Below, piece after piece: positions 43,642-52,265 of a DNA stretch of 64,000 bases. The notes under the pieces were generated by a model. That model was not told the origin of the DNA. It saw only the letters and a program-made list of their open reading frames with translations, and did no database searches. This DNA is from BOG-908 sp963692875 (GTDB lineage: Bacteria > Pseudomonadota > Alphaproteobacteria > Acetobacterales > Acetobacteraceae), in contig OZ240673.1 of NCBI GenBank assembly GCA_965198755.1, forward strand, positions 496,001 to 560,000. Direction: 5' to 3'. The stretch's first letter is position 1; every line of letters starts with the position of its first letter. A program made the translations under genes and the position numbers.

Positions 43642-44655
43642 ATGGACAAAACCGACCCGAGCCCGATGTCGCGCCGGCAGATGGTGAGCAGCGCCGGGCT
43701 AGGCCTGGTCGCCGCCGCCGCCGCCGCGCCGGCCCTGGCGCAGCCGACCGCGTCCGAACCGGCGCCCACCGCGCAGCCACTGACCAACCCCACCGACAAA
43801 TACCCGCGCCCGCCGTTCCGTGAGCAGTCGCAGACCTGGCCGGGCCTGGCCGGCAAGATGCACCCCCGGCCCGACCACGGCGAGACGAGCTACCGCGGCT
43901 CCGGCCGACTGCTCGGCCGGCGCGCGCTGATCACCGGCGGCGATTCCGGCATGGGTCGCGCCGCCGCCATCGCCTTCGCCCGCGAGGGTGCCGACGTCGC
44001 CATCAACTACCTGCCCTACGAGGAGCCGGACGCTCAGGAGGTGATGGAGATCATCAAGCAGGCTGGCCGCCGCGGCATGGCCATCCCCGGCGACCTGCGT
44101 GACGAGGCCTTCTGCCAGCAGATGGTGGCCCAAGCCGTGCAAGGCTTGGGCGGGCTCGACATCCTGGTCAGCAACGCCGGCCGTCAGCAGGCGCACGCGT
44201 CGATCCTGGACATCTCCACCGAGCAGTTCGACTGGACGATGAAGACCAACATCTACGCGCCGTTCTGGATCATCAAGGCGGCGCTGCCACACATGCCGCC
44301 GGGGGCCACCATCATCGCCACCACGTCCGAGCAGGCTTACGACCCGACGCCGGACCTCTACGATTACGCACAGACCAAGGCGGCGACGATGAACTTCATC
44401 AAGTCGCTGGCCAAGCAGCTGGGGCCGAAGGGCATCCGGGTGAACGGCGTGGCACCCGGCCCGATCTGGACGCCGCTGCAGGTGAGCGGCGGCGCGGCAC
44501 AGCCAAAGCTGGAACATTTCGGCAGCAAGACGCCGCTGGGGCGGCCCGGGCAGCCGGCGGAGCTCGGGTCGATCTACGTGCAGCTGGCGGCGGCGGACGC
44601 CAGTTACGCGAACGGGCAGGTTTATGGGTCTGCCGGGGGGAGTGGGCAGCCGTAA
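43642..44655 (+). CDS. Tat-exported short-chain dehydrogenase/reductase
   Basis: 337 residues. An N-terminal twin-arginine signal (MSRRQMVSSAGLGLVAAAAAAPALA) precedes a Pro-rich spacer. An SDR domain begins at about residue 92: RALITGGDSGMGRAAAIAFA (cofactor site), DILVSNAGRQQA (NAG motif) and YDYAQTKAATMN (Tyr-x3-Lys), with GIRVNGVAPGPIWTPL after. The core matches the YhdF/GsiB-like general-stress SDR group. ATG 43642 has GGAG with a 7-base spacer. A periplasmic NAD(P)-dependent enzyme is unusual because the cofactor is cytosolic; it may be exported folded with cofactor bound, as Tat allows. Confidence 0.85.
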   Translation: MDKTDPSPMSRRQMVSSAGLGLVAAAAAAPALAQPTASEPAPTAQPLTNPTDKYPRPPFREQSQTWPGLAGKMHPRPDHGETSYRGSGRLLGRRALITGGDSGMGRAAAIAFAREGADVAINYLPYEEPDAQEVMEIIKQAGRRGMAIPGDLRDEAFCQQMVAQAVQGLGGLDILVSNAGRQQAHASILDISTEQFDWTMKTNIYAPFWIIKAALPHMPPGATIIATTSEQAYDPTPDLYDYAQTKAATMNFIKSLAKQLGPKGIRVNGVAPGPIWTPLQVSGGAAQPKLEHFGSKTPLGRPGQPAELGSIYVQLAAADASYANGQVYGSAGGSGQP

Positions 44656-44795
44656 GGAAGCAAGGCCTGCTTTTCTGAAGAAAAGAAGCAAAAGACTTTT
44701 GTTGCGGCTGTCGCGGATTTTTCCGGCGAGCGCGCGACAGCGGAGACAAAAGTTTTTTGGTTCTTTTTTTCAAAAAAGAACTGCTTTCTTCCTTT
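44656..44795 (-). repeat. A/B dyad element, copy 22 (B/C to A on + strand)
   Basis: The left arm is a B/C hybrid (CCTGC on one side, GAAGC on the other, so partly unpaired). It starts at the base after the SDR stop. Confidence 0.88.
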
Positions 44796-44820
44796 CTGGT
44801 GACCCCGTAAAGCCGCTCCC

Positions 44821-45855
44821 ATGACCGGCCTATCCGTACGCGGCGTCACCGTCCTCCTCGGCAAACGGACGGCACTCGAGGACGTCTCGTTCACCGCGCC
44901 CGCCGGCGCGCTCACCGCCGTCCTGGGCGACGCGGGCGCCGGCAAGACGACACTGCTGGCCGCCATCGCCGGACTGCTGAAGCTGGAACGCGGCGCGGTG
45001 CTGCGCGACGGCGCGGACCTCGCCCGGGTACGCCCGGCGCAGCGCAGCGTGGCACTGCTCAGTCCGGGAGAGTCGTTGTCGCCGGACGCGAGACTAGGTG
45101 CCGCGCTGCATCGTCTTGCTGGGCGAGCCGGGCGCGCGGAGTGCGAAGCGCTTGTCGACCAGCTCGGCCTCGCCAGGCTGGCAGACAGCAAGGTTGCCGA
45201 CCTGACGCACGGCGAAGGGCTGCTGGCGCTGACGGCCGCGCGGCTGGCGCGGGCGACGGCGACAATCCTGGTAGACGAAGCCGGCGCGGGCCTGGCGCCC
45301 GAAGCATGCGCGCGCTTGCAGGACGTGCTGCGCTACCACGCCCAGGCCGGCCGCACGGTGGTGTTTACCACGCGCCAGCCGGAAATGGCGTGGTGCGCCG
45401 ACCACTTGGTGCTGCTCGCCTGCGGGCGCGTGCTGCAGGCGGGCGCCCCGGCCAGCGTGCACGACGAGCCGCGCGACGTGGCCAGCGTACACCTGACCGG
45501 GCCTGCCAGCATCCTGACGGGCCACGTGCGGGAGGTGCGCGCCGGCGGGTTCGTGTGGTCGGCCGGCGGTGCGCGCTTTGCGCAGGCGGCCGGGGCGGAC
45601 GCGCCACGGCCGACGCTCGGCAGCCCGCTGACATTATGCCTGCGGCCGGAATGGGTGCGTGTGCTGGGCGCGGCGGAGACGGCCGACAACGTGCTGGACG
45701 GCATCGTCTCAGGCGTGCGCGCCTGGGGTGGACACTGGCTGGTGCAGGCGAACACCCAAGTGGGCGCGGTGCTTGCGTGCGCGGGACGCGGATGGGCGAG
45801 CGGGCAGGCGATACGGTTAGGGTGGGATAGCAGCGCTGGTTATGTTCTGACGTAG
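44821..45855 (+). CDS. ABC transporter ATPase with degenerate signature motif
   Basis: 344 residues in the layout of an importer ATPase with a C-terminal regulatory (TOBE-like) domain, as in PotA or FbpC. The Walker A is intact (LGDAGAGKTTLLAAIAGLL), and the Walker B is ATILVDEAGAGL. The signature LSGGQ is replaced by LTHGEG, followed by LLALTAARLARA where QRVALARAL is expected, and the switch His position reads FTTRQPE. ATP hydrolysis or dimer closure may be impaired. There is no permease or binding-protein gene beside it. ATG 44821 is the first start with the conserved MTGLSVRGVTVLLG strand. It may be an orphan or decaying ATPase. Confidence 0.75.
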   Translation: MTGLSVRGVTVLLGKRTALEDVSFTAPAGALTAVLGDAGAGKTTLLAAIAGLLKLERGAVLRDGADLARVRPAQRSVALLSPGESLSPDARLGAALHRLAGRAGRAECEALVDQLGLARLADSKVADLTHGEGLLALTAARLARATATILVDEAGAGLAPEACARLQDVLRYHAQAGRTVVFTTRQPEMAWCADHLVLLACGRVLQAGAPASVHDEPRDVASVHLTGPASILTGHVREVRAGGFVWSAGGARFAQAAGADAPRPTLGSPLTLCLRPEWVRVLGAAETADNVLDGIVSGVRAWGGHWLVQANTQVGAVLACAGRGWASGQAIRLGWDSSAGYVLT

Positions 45856-45920
45856 TGTGCGTCTGCAAAGTTCGCCCTGGCAGCCGTTTGGTAACAACCG
45901 GCCTGAAGGTTGACAGTTCC

Positions 45921-46053
45921 AAAGCAAGCAAGGCCTTCTTTTGTGAAAAAAGAGGCAAAAAACTTTTGACTCCGCTGTGGCGGATCTCTCCGGAGAGCGC
46001 GCGACAGCGGAGTCTTTTTGGTCCTTTTATTCGAAAAAGGACTGCTTGTTTTC
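45921..46053 (-). repeat. A/B dyad element, copy 23 (B to A on + strand)
   Basis: Part of a 399-base convergent gap filled almost wholly by two elements. The arm changes include GTCC/GGAC on the A side, a compensated stem. The inner box reads GCTGTGGCGG, one mismatch from the usual. Confidence 0.85.
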
Positions 46054-46121
46054 TATGCGTCAGCAACAACGCCAATCGGTGTGATACCAGCGATCCTGGG
46101 TTCTGACGCTCGCCGAAAGAG

Positions 46122-46256
46122 AAGAAAGCAAGGCCTGCTTTTTTGAAAAAAAGAAGCAAAAAACTTTTGGTCTGGCTGTCGTGGAGTTTCCTTCAGCGTG
46201 CATCCAGGGGAACAAAAGTTTTTTGGTTCTTTTTTTCAAAAAAGAACCGCTTGCTT
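46122..46256 (-). repeat. A/B dyad element, copy 24 (C/B to A on + strand)
   Basis: Same orientation as copy 23, 68 bases further on. The right edge overlaps the stop codon of the transporter gene. Confidence 0.88.
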
Positions 46257-48915
46257 ACTCCTTGTCCAAACCACCCAAAATCACGTGCGGCCGCGGAATG
46301 CTCGCCAGCAGCGCCGGCACGAACAGCAGCGTGGTCGCTACCGTGCAGAACAGGCTGATCAGCAGCAGCGTTCCCATGCTGGCCGTCCCCGGGTGCGCCG
46401 AGAGCGCAAGCGAGCCGAACGCCGTGCCCGTCGTCAGCGCCGAGAAGATCACCGCGCGCGCAGTGGCCGACCCGAGGAACTTCGTGATGCCGGACCGCCA
46501 GTTCATGATGAAGTAGATGTTGAACGAGACGCCCACGCCCAGCAGCAGCGGCAGGGCGATGATGTTGGCGAAGTTCAGGCTGATGCCGACCGAGCGGATC
46601 ACCAGCACGGTCAGCAGCGAGGACACCAGCAGCGGCGCCATCACCAGCAACACGTCGGCCACCCGGCGCAGTGCGAGGGAGAGGATGACGGCGATGGCCA
46701 GCAGTGCGCTGACAGCGGCGATGCTGAAGGCGCGGATGATGGTCTGCGCGCTGCGCACGATCCACATCGCCGACCCGGTGGCGTTGGGCACCACCTCGCT
46801 CACCTGGTCCACGAACGTGCGGATGGCGTGGCTGCTGTTGATCGCAGGGGTGGGCAGCACCTGTAGGCGTGCCTGGCCATCCGGCAGCATCCACTGGTGC
46901 TTCAGCTCGTCTGGCACGTCGGCCAGGGTCACCGGCTTGGCGGCCAGGGCCACGCGCAGGCGGTCGAGCTGGGTGGGCAGGAAGCGCACCAGGGCGCTGT
47001 TGGCGGCCAGCAGGGTGGCGTCGTCGGCGTGGGCCAGGCGGCCTGCGTCCGCGGCGATGGCGCGCAACGGGTCGTCGGCCGCGAGCTTGCTGCCGAGCTT
47101 GGCGATGGTGGCGTCCAGCTTGGCGGCCAGCGCCTTGGCCGAGGCACGCAGGCCGGCCGCGTCCACCGGCGGCGTTTGCGCCGGCGGCGAGAGGGTGGGA
47201 CCCAGGATGCCGGCGGCGTCGGCGATGATGGCCAGCTTGGCCGTCTGGTCGGTGGGGATGAAGCTGTTCAGCGAGAGCGCGCCCTCCACGGTGGAGAGGT
47301 GGCTCACGCGTTCGGTCAGCGCGGCGGCGGAGGCCAGCGAGGGGGTGAGCGCGTCGATCGTGTAGGGGCTGGTCACCGGGCTGCCCATCAGGTCGTTCAG
47401 CGTCTCCACCGCCTCGGTGTGCTGGTTCTTGGTGTGCAGCGGGTCGCCATCGAACGGGATGGTGGCGGTCAGCGCGGCACCTGCCAGAGCCAGCAGGGTG
47501 AAGACGATCAGGATGGGCAGGTGCAGCGGGCGCACCACCGGTTCGAGCCGGCGCAGCGCCATAACGCCCACCTCGCGCTTCTCGCGGCGGGGGCGGAATT
47601 GCACCAGCATGGCGGGCAGGAACGTCAGCGTGCAGATGAACGCGATCAGCATGCCGCCGCCGGCGATGATGCCGAGCTGGGCCACGCCCACGAACTCGGT
47701 GGGCGTGAAGGCGAGGAAGCCGCAGGCGGTGGCCAGCGAGGCCACCAGGATCTGCGAGCCGGAGTTGCGGCCGGTCTCGCCCAGCGCCTCGATCATGTCG
47801 GGGTGCACGTGGCGGCGTTCGCGGAAGCGCACGGTGAACTGGATGGCGAAATCCACCGCGATGCCCACGAACAGGATGGCAAAGGCCACCGAGATCAGGT
47901 TCAGCGTGCCCACCGCGAGTGCGGCGAAACCGGTGGTCAGGAACAGGCCCAGCAGCAGCGTGGCAATGATGGGCACCGTCAGGCGCCAGGAGCGCACCGC
48001 GGCGAACAGCCACACGAACACCAGGATCAGGCTGCCGCCCAACCCCCATTCGGCCCCCTGGGCGACGGTGGAGAACTCCTCGTCGTCCAGTGCGACGGAG
48101 CCGGTGATGCGCATGCGGGCGGTGTGGTCGGCGATGTAGGGCAGCTTGGCGGCCGCCGCGCGCATGAAGTCGGCCGCATCGCCGCCCGGCTCCAAGGCGG
48201 CGTAGTTCAGCACCGGCTTGGCGGTGACGAAGCGGAAGCGGCCGGCCTGCTTGGCGAGCGGGCCGGCCAGCAGGTTCTCCCAGGACAGCGGCTGAGCGTG
48301 GCCGTCGGCCGCCTTGCCCAGCGCAGTGTCGAATTGGTGCAGGGCAGGGGCCAGGCTGCCGGCGTCCACGCCGCGGCTGGCGCCCTCGGCCACCAGCGAG
48401 AGAGCGGAGAATAAGCCGCGCATGCTGGGGTCGGCGATCAGCTGGCCGAGAAAGGGCTGCGCATCCACGGTACGGTCCAGCAGGTCCTGCAACTGCTTGG
48501 TGCCGATCAGCAGAAAGGCGTTGTGCTGCAGGTAGGGCAGGCTGTCGGGCTGCATCACGCTGTTGAACAGGCCCGGCTTGTCACGCAGGCGCTGGGCCAG
48601 GGCGGTGGCGGTGGCCTCCGCCTCCTCGGGGATGCTCGCGTCGATGACGGCGACCAGCAAATGGTCGTTCTGCGGGAAAGCGCGGGTGAAGACCTGGCTC
48701 GTCCGCTTCCAGGGCAGCGTGTTGGAGAACAGCAGGCTGGTGTCCGTGGTGACTCCCAGGCGCTGGCTGGCCGCCCACAGGGATAGCCCGGCCAGCACCA
48801 GGCCCAGCGCGATGACCAGGATGCGCTGGCGGGCGCAGATCGTCACCAGGCGCGGCAGGATAGCGCGCACGACGGTGACGACGGTTGTGGGAACCTTCAT
48901 GCGTGAGCGGAGCAT
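46255..48915 (-). CDS. hpnN: MMPL/RND family transporter, HpnN-like
   Basis: 886 residues in RND layout: one N-terminal membrane helix (RILVIALGLVLAGLSLWA), a large periplasmic loop, five or so helices around LILVFVWLFAAVRSWRLTVPIIATLLLGLF and FAILFVGIAVDFAIQFTVRFRE, then a second half repeating the pattern and ending with GSLALSAHPGTASMGTLLLIS. The FVGIAVDFAIQFTVR motif and the overall length are typical of HpnN, which moves hopanoids to the outer membrane. Hopanoids are common in Acetobacteraceae. ATG 48915 is supported by AAGG with a 6-base spacer; ATG 48900 is the alternative. No hopanoid genes are adjacent, so another MMPL substrate is possible. Confidence 0.78.
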   Translation of the reverse strand: MLRSRMKVPTTVVTVVRAILPRLVTICARQRILVIALGLVLAGLSLWAASQRLGVTTDTSLLFSNTLPWKRTSQVFTRAFPQNDHLLVAVIDASIPEEAEATATALAQRLRDKPGLFNSVMQPDSLPYLQHNAFLLIGTKQLQDLLDRTVDAQPFLGQLIADPSMRGLFSALSLVAEGASRGVDAGSLAPALHQFDTALGKAADGHAQPLSWENLLAGPLAKQAGRFRFVTAKPVLNYAALEPGGDAADFMRAAAAKLPYIADHTARMRITGSVALDDEEFSTVAQGAEWGLGGSLILVFVWLFAAVRSWRLTVPIIATLLLGLFLTTGFAALAVGTLNLISVAFAILFVGIAVDFAIQFTVRFRERRHVHPDMIEALGETGRNSGSQILVASLATACGFLAFTPTEFVGVAQLGIIAGGGMLIAFICTLTFLPAMLVQFRPRREKREVGVMALRRLEPVVRPLHLPILIVFTLLALAGAALTATIPFDGDPLHTKNQHTEAVETLNDLMGSPVTSPYTIDALTPSLASAAALTERVSHLSTVEGALSLNSFIPTDQTAKLAIIADAAGILGPTLSPPAQTPPVDAAGLRASAKALAAKLDATIAKLGSKLAADDPLRAIAADAGRLAHADDATLLAANSALVRFLPTQLDRLRVALAAKPVTLADVPDELKHQWMLPDGQARLQVLPTPAINSSHAIRTFVDQVSEVVPNATGSAMWIVRSAQTIIRAFSIAAVSALLAIAVILSLALRRVADVLLVMAPLLVSSLLTVLVIRSVGISLNFANIIALPLLLGVGVSFNIYFIMNWRSGITKFLGSATARAVIFSALTTGTAFGSLALSAHPGTASMGTLLLISLFCTVATTLLFVPALLASIPRPHVILGGLDKE

Positions 48916-49017
48916 CGTAAGCCTTGCAGTCGATTGGCGGGTTCTGCCCTAGATGGGCGAGTCTTCCCAGCCTGCTGGCGAGCTTGCCACAGCCAGGGTG
49001 GCGGAAAGGCCGCATAG

Positions 49018-49214
49018 GAAGGAAGCAAGCAGTTCTTTTTTGAAAAAAAGAACCAAAAAACTTTTGTCTCCGCTGTCGCGCGCTGCGGAGAGATCCGTGA
49101 CAGCGGGCGTGAGGGTTTTCTGTTCCTTGCTGCACGCTGAAGGACATTCCGCGACAGCAGGACCAAAAGTTTTTTGCTGCTTTTTTCAAAAAAGCAGGCC
49201 TTGCTTTTCTTTCT
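49018..49214 (+). repeat. A/B dyad element, copy 25 (A to C, doubled centre)
   Basis: Longer than other copies: the A arm, a CTCCGCTGTCGCG centre, an eroded GGGTTTTCTGTTCC, a second centre (TGCTGCACGCTGAAGGACATTCCGCGACAGC), then a C arm (TTTTGCTGC...GCAGGCC). It looks like two elements merged with the internal arms decayed. Confidence 0.85.
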
Positions 49215-49246
49215 TTGCCTACGAGCCAAGCCAGGGCTCGCTGGCA

Positions 49247-50107
49247 CTACTTTTTCTGATGAGCCGCTACGAACGCCTCAACGTCAGCCACCACCGGCGC
49301 CTTGCCCTGGAAAAGTGGTGCTATGGCCAGGATGAGGCCGATATGGCCGACGCCCGGGTAGATCTTTTCCTCGACGCTGCCGCCTTGCGCACGCACACGG
49401 TCGGCGAGGGCCAGGGTGTTGCGGGGGCGCACGGTGTCGTCGGCGCTGCCGGCGAGCAGGAGCAGCGGCGGGGCGTGGCCGTCGGCGTAGGTGATGGGCT
49501 GGCTGGCGGGACCGTCCTGGACGGGGGCGAAGACGGCGCGGACCTCGGGGCCGGTGATCGGCAGGAAGTCGTAGGGGCCGGCCAGGCCGATGGCGCCGGC
49601 GAGCGCGTCGCGGCTGGTGCCTGCGTCAGCAAGGTAGTGCGGGTCGAGTGCGAGCATGATGGCGTTGTAGGCGCCGGCGGAGTGGCCCATGACGAAGACG
49701 CGGTGCGGGTCGCCGTGGAGCTCGGGCAGGTGCTGCTGCGTCCAGGCGACGGCGCGGGCGCAGTCCTGCAGGAAGGTGGGGAAGCGCACCTGCGGGTAGA
49801 GGCGGTAGTCGGGGACGACGACGACGTTGCCAAGGCGCGCGAGGGTTGCGGCGACGAACGGGTAGGTGGATTTGCTGCCGGCGTTCCACGAGCCGCCGTA
49901 AAAGAAGATGATGGTCGGCAGCGATGTTGTGGTGTTTGGCCGGTAGATGTCGAGGCGCTCGCGCGGCGCAGGGCCGTAAGCGACGTTGTGGGTGACGGTG
50001 AGGTCTGCGCGCGAAATAGTCGCATTCAGCACGTCCGCCGGAGAGCATCCCGCGAGCGAGATGGCAGCCACAGCAAAGAGAATAAAAGTTTTTGCTTCTT
50101 TTTTCAA
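49247..50107 (-). CDS. Alpha/beta hydrolase lipoprotein with repeat-encoded signal peptide
   Basis: About 286 residues. The mature part is an esterase-type hydrolase: TIIFFYGGSWNAGSK (oxyanion HGGxW-like with Tyr for His), VVVPDYRLYP, VFVMGHSAGAYNAI (nucleophile GHSAG), SADDTVRPRNTL (Asp) and GVGHIGLIL (His). The N-terminus is a lipoprotein signal, KKEAKTFILFAVAAISLAGC. Its first nine codons come from the B arm of a repeat element. TTG 50107 gives a minimal signal; TTG 50140 would add 11 more repeat-derived residues. There is no clear Shine-Dalgarno at either. It probably acts as an outer-membrane-anchored carboxylesterase. Confidence 0.8.
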   Translation of the reverse strand: MKKEAKTFILFAVAAISLAGCSPADVLNATISRADLTVTHNVAYGPAPRERLDIYRPNTTTSLPTIIFFYGGSWNAGSKSTYPFVAATLARLGNVVVVPDYRLYPQVRFPTFLQDCARAVAWTQQHLPELHGDPHRVFVMGHSAGAYNAIMLALDPHYLADAGTSRDALAGAIGLAGPYDFLPITGPEVRAVFAPVQDGPASQPITYADGHAPPLLLLAGSADDTVRPRNTLALADRVRAQGGSVEEKIYPGVGHIGLILAIAPLFQGKAPVVADVEAFVAAHQKK

Positions 50108-50125
50108 AAAGAAGCGCTTGCTTGC
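50082..50125 (+). repeat. A/B dyad element, copy 26 (B arm only)
   Basis: AAAAGTTTTTGCTTC, the hairpin, then GAAGCGCTTGCTT. It overlaps the first codons of the lipoprotein hydrolase gene on the minus strand. Confidence 0.85.
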
Positions 50126-50132
50126 TGTTGTT

Positions 50133-50777
50133 TTATGCAACGAGGATCACATCAAGCGTTCGCGGCCCATGCACCCCCTGCACCCGGTCCAGCTCGATGT
50201 CCGCGGTCGCCGAAGGTCCACTGATGAAGGTGATCGGCGCCCCGTGCAGCGCGCGTGGGTGCAGCGCGTGGATGGCTTCGGGCATGATACCGACGAGGCT
50301 GCTCTCGCGCACCACGCAGAGGTGGTAGTCCGGCAGCAGTGTGAGCGCGCGGCGACCCTGGCCGGGGCCGCAGTCGAGCACGATGGTGCCGGTTTCCGCG
50401 ACACCGAGCAGGCAGCCGGTCATCACGCCGCCTGCCGCGTCGAGTTCGGCGATGCTGAGGTTGGTGTCTTCGGTGGGTGCGGGGTGGGAGGGGCGCCAGG
50501 TGGCTTGCAGGTCGGCGGGGATGACCAGGCTGGCGATGTTGCGGGCAGCGAGCTGGGTGGCGGCGACTTCGGCGATGGCGCCGTCACCGCGGGCGTGCAG
50601 GATGGTGACGCCGTAGTCCGACAGGCGCTGGGAGAAGCGTTCGACGAGGGTGGTGCGGTCGGCGTCCCAGCGGTGGCGGTAGGCGGGTTCCGGAGGGGCG
50701 GAGACGGGCGGGGCGCCGGGTTGATCGCCTGCCTGAGCGTTGCGGATGCGGGCGATGATCTCGTCGCGGGCGCTCAC
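50133..50777 (-). CDS. lutC: Lactate utilization protein C (LUD domain)
   Basis: 214 residues, LUD/DUF162 family. Typical stretches are VTILHARGDGAIAEVAATQLA, SIAELDAAGGVMTGCLLGVAETGTIVLDCGPGQGRRALTLLPDYHLCVV and FISGPSATADIELDRVQGVHGPRTLDVILV; the last is the LutC hallmark. It works with LutA and LutB in the L-lactate dehydrogenase complex. GTG 50777 overlaps the lutB stop by 4 bases, so translation is coupled. Confidence 0.9.
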   Translation of the reverse strand: MSARDEIIARIRNAQAGDQPGAPPVSAPPEPAYRHRWDADRTTLVERFSQRLSDYGVTILHARGDGAIAEVAATQLAARNIASLVIPADLQATWRPSHPAPTEDTNLSIAELDAAGGVMTGCLLGVAETGTIVLDCGPGQGRRALTLLPDYHLCVVRESSLVGIMPEAIHALHPRALHGAPITFISGPSATADIELDRVQGVHGPRTLDVILVA

Positions 50778-52222
50778 GCGGCGGTTCGCGCGGTGGCCGG
50801 GGTTGAGGTTTCCTGGCCGGCGGGCGGGCGGTTCTTCCACCAGGCGCGGAAGCTTTCCGGCGGCAGGGCAGGGAAGTCGCGCGTGTCGGTCCAGCCGTGC
50901 AGGGAGCCGGGCAGGCGGGAGATGATGCCGTCGTGGGCGATGGCGCGCTGGGCGACGCGGCCCAGGGTCTGTGCCAGGCGGAGGCGGTTCTGGCCGCCGA
51001 ACAGCCACAGCACGGCCTGCATGGCCAGCGCCTCGGGGTCCAGCGTGTGGGAGGCGCGGCGGACCTCCGTGGCGCCGGCGCGCAGGTGGACAAGGATGCG
51101 CGGGATGTCGATCTTGACCGGGCAGACCTCGTAGCAGCGGCCGCACAGGGTGGAGGCGAACGGCAGCGAGCCGGCCTCCTCGAAGCCGCGCAGCTGTGGG
51201 GTTAGGATGGCGCCGATCGGGCCCTGATACATGGAATTGTAAGCGTGGCCGCCGGTGTGTTCGTAGACCGGGCAGACGTTCAGGCAGCGCGAGCAGCGGA
51301 TGCAGTGCAGCGTCTCGCGCGCGGCCTGGTCGGCGAGAATGCGGGTGCGGCCGTTGTCCAGCAGCACCAGGTGGAACTCCTGCGGGCCATCGCCGGGGCG
51401 CACGCCGGTCCACAGCGAGGTGTAGGGGTTCATGCGTTCGCCGGTGGCCGAACGGGGGAGGAGCTGGAGAAACACCTCGAGGTCGGTGAAGCGGGGCAGC
51501 ACCTTTTCGATGCCCATCAGCGAGATGAGCACGCGCGGTAGGGTGAGGCACATGCGGCCGTTGCCTTCGCTTTCGACCACGCCGACGCTGCCGGTCTCGG
51601 CGATGGCGAAGTTGGCGCCGGAAATAGCCACCGCGGTATTGAGGAATTTGTCGCGCAAATAGCGGCGCGCGGCGGCGGTGAGGTCGGTGGGTTTGTCGGT
51701 GAGCTTGCCGTGGGCGAATTTCTCTTCGAACAGCTCGCGTATCTCGGCGCGGTTACGATGGATGGCGGGGACCAGGATGTGGCTCGGCGTGTCGCCGGCG
51801 AGCTGCACGATCATGTCGGCGAGGTCGGTCTCCACCGGCTCGATGCCGGCGGCGGACATGGCGGGGTTGAGGTCGATCTCGTCGGTGGTCATCGACTTGA
51901 TCTTGATGACGCGGGTGGCGTCGTGGCGGCGGGTGATGCCGATGATGATCTCGCGCGCTTCCTCCGCGTCGCGCGCCCAGTGGACCTGCCCGCCGGCGGC
52001 GGTGACGCGTTCTTCCAGTTGCAGAAGATGCGTGTCCAGCTCACGCATTGTGGCCTGCTTGATGGCCGCACCGGCGGTGCGCAGGTCTTCCCAGTCGGGC
52101 AGCTCGGCGGCCACACGGGCGGTGCGCTCGCGGATGGTGGTGGTGGCTTTGCGGATGTTGCGGCGGAGCTGGGTGTTTCGCAGCTCGGCGTGGGCGAGCG
52201 CGGGGAAGGAGGTGTCTTTCAT
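50774..52222 (-). CDS. lutB: Lactate utilization iron-sulfur protein B
   Basis: 482 residues. The N-terminal LUD-type domain includes RVIKIKSMTTDEIDLNPAMSAAGIEPVETDLADMIVQLAGD-like sequence and ISGANFAIAETGSVGVVESEGNGRM. The ferredoxin-like part has two 4Fe-4S motifs, CIRCSRCLNVCP and CGRCYEVCP. A LutB C-terminal domain follows with HTLDPEALAMQ. It carries electrons from lactate oxidation to the respiratory chain. It overlaps lutC by 4 bases and is separated from lutA by 313 bases holding two repeat pieces. Confidence 0.92.
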   Translation of the reverse strand: MKDTSFPALAHAELRNTQLRRNIRKATTTIRERTARVAAELPDWEDLRTAGAAIKQATMRELDTHLLQLEERVTAAGGQVHWARDAEEAREIIIGITRRHDATRVIKIKSMTTDEIDLNPAMSAAGIEPVETDLADMIVQLAGDTPSHILVPAIHRNRAEIRELFEEKFAHGKLTDKPTDLTAAARRYLRDKFLNTAVAISGANFAIAETGSVGVVESEGNGRMCLTLPRVLISLMGIEKVLPRFTDLEVFLQLLPRSATGERMNPYTSLWTGVRPGDGPQEFHLVLLDNGRTRILADQAARETLHCIRCSRCLNVCPVYEHTGGHAYNSMYQGPIGAILTPQLRGFEEAGSLPFASTLCGRCYEVCPVKIDIPRILVHLRAGATEVRRASHTLDPEALAMQAVLWLFGGQNRLRLAQTLGRVAQRAIAHDGIISRLPGSLHGWTDTRDFPALPPESFRAWWKNRPPAGQETSTPATARTAA

Positions 52223-52265
52223 GTGTGTGCGTCCATGAAAATTCGTCTTTGATACAAGCGGCCCT

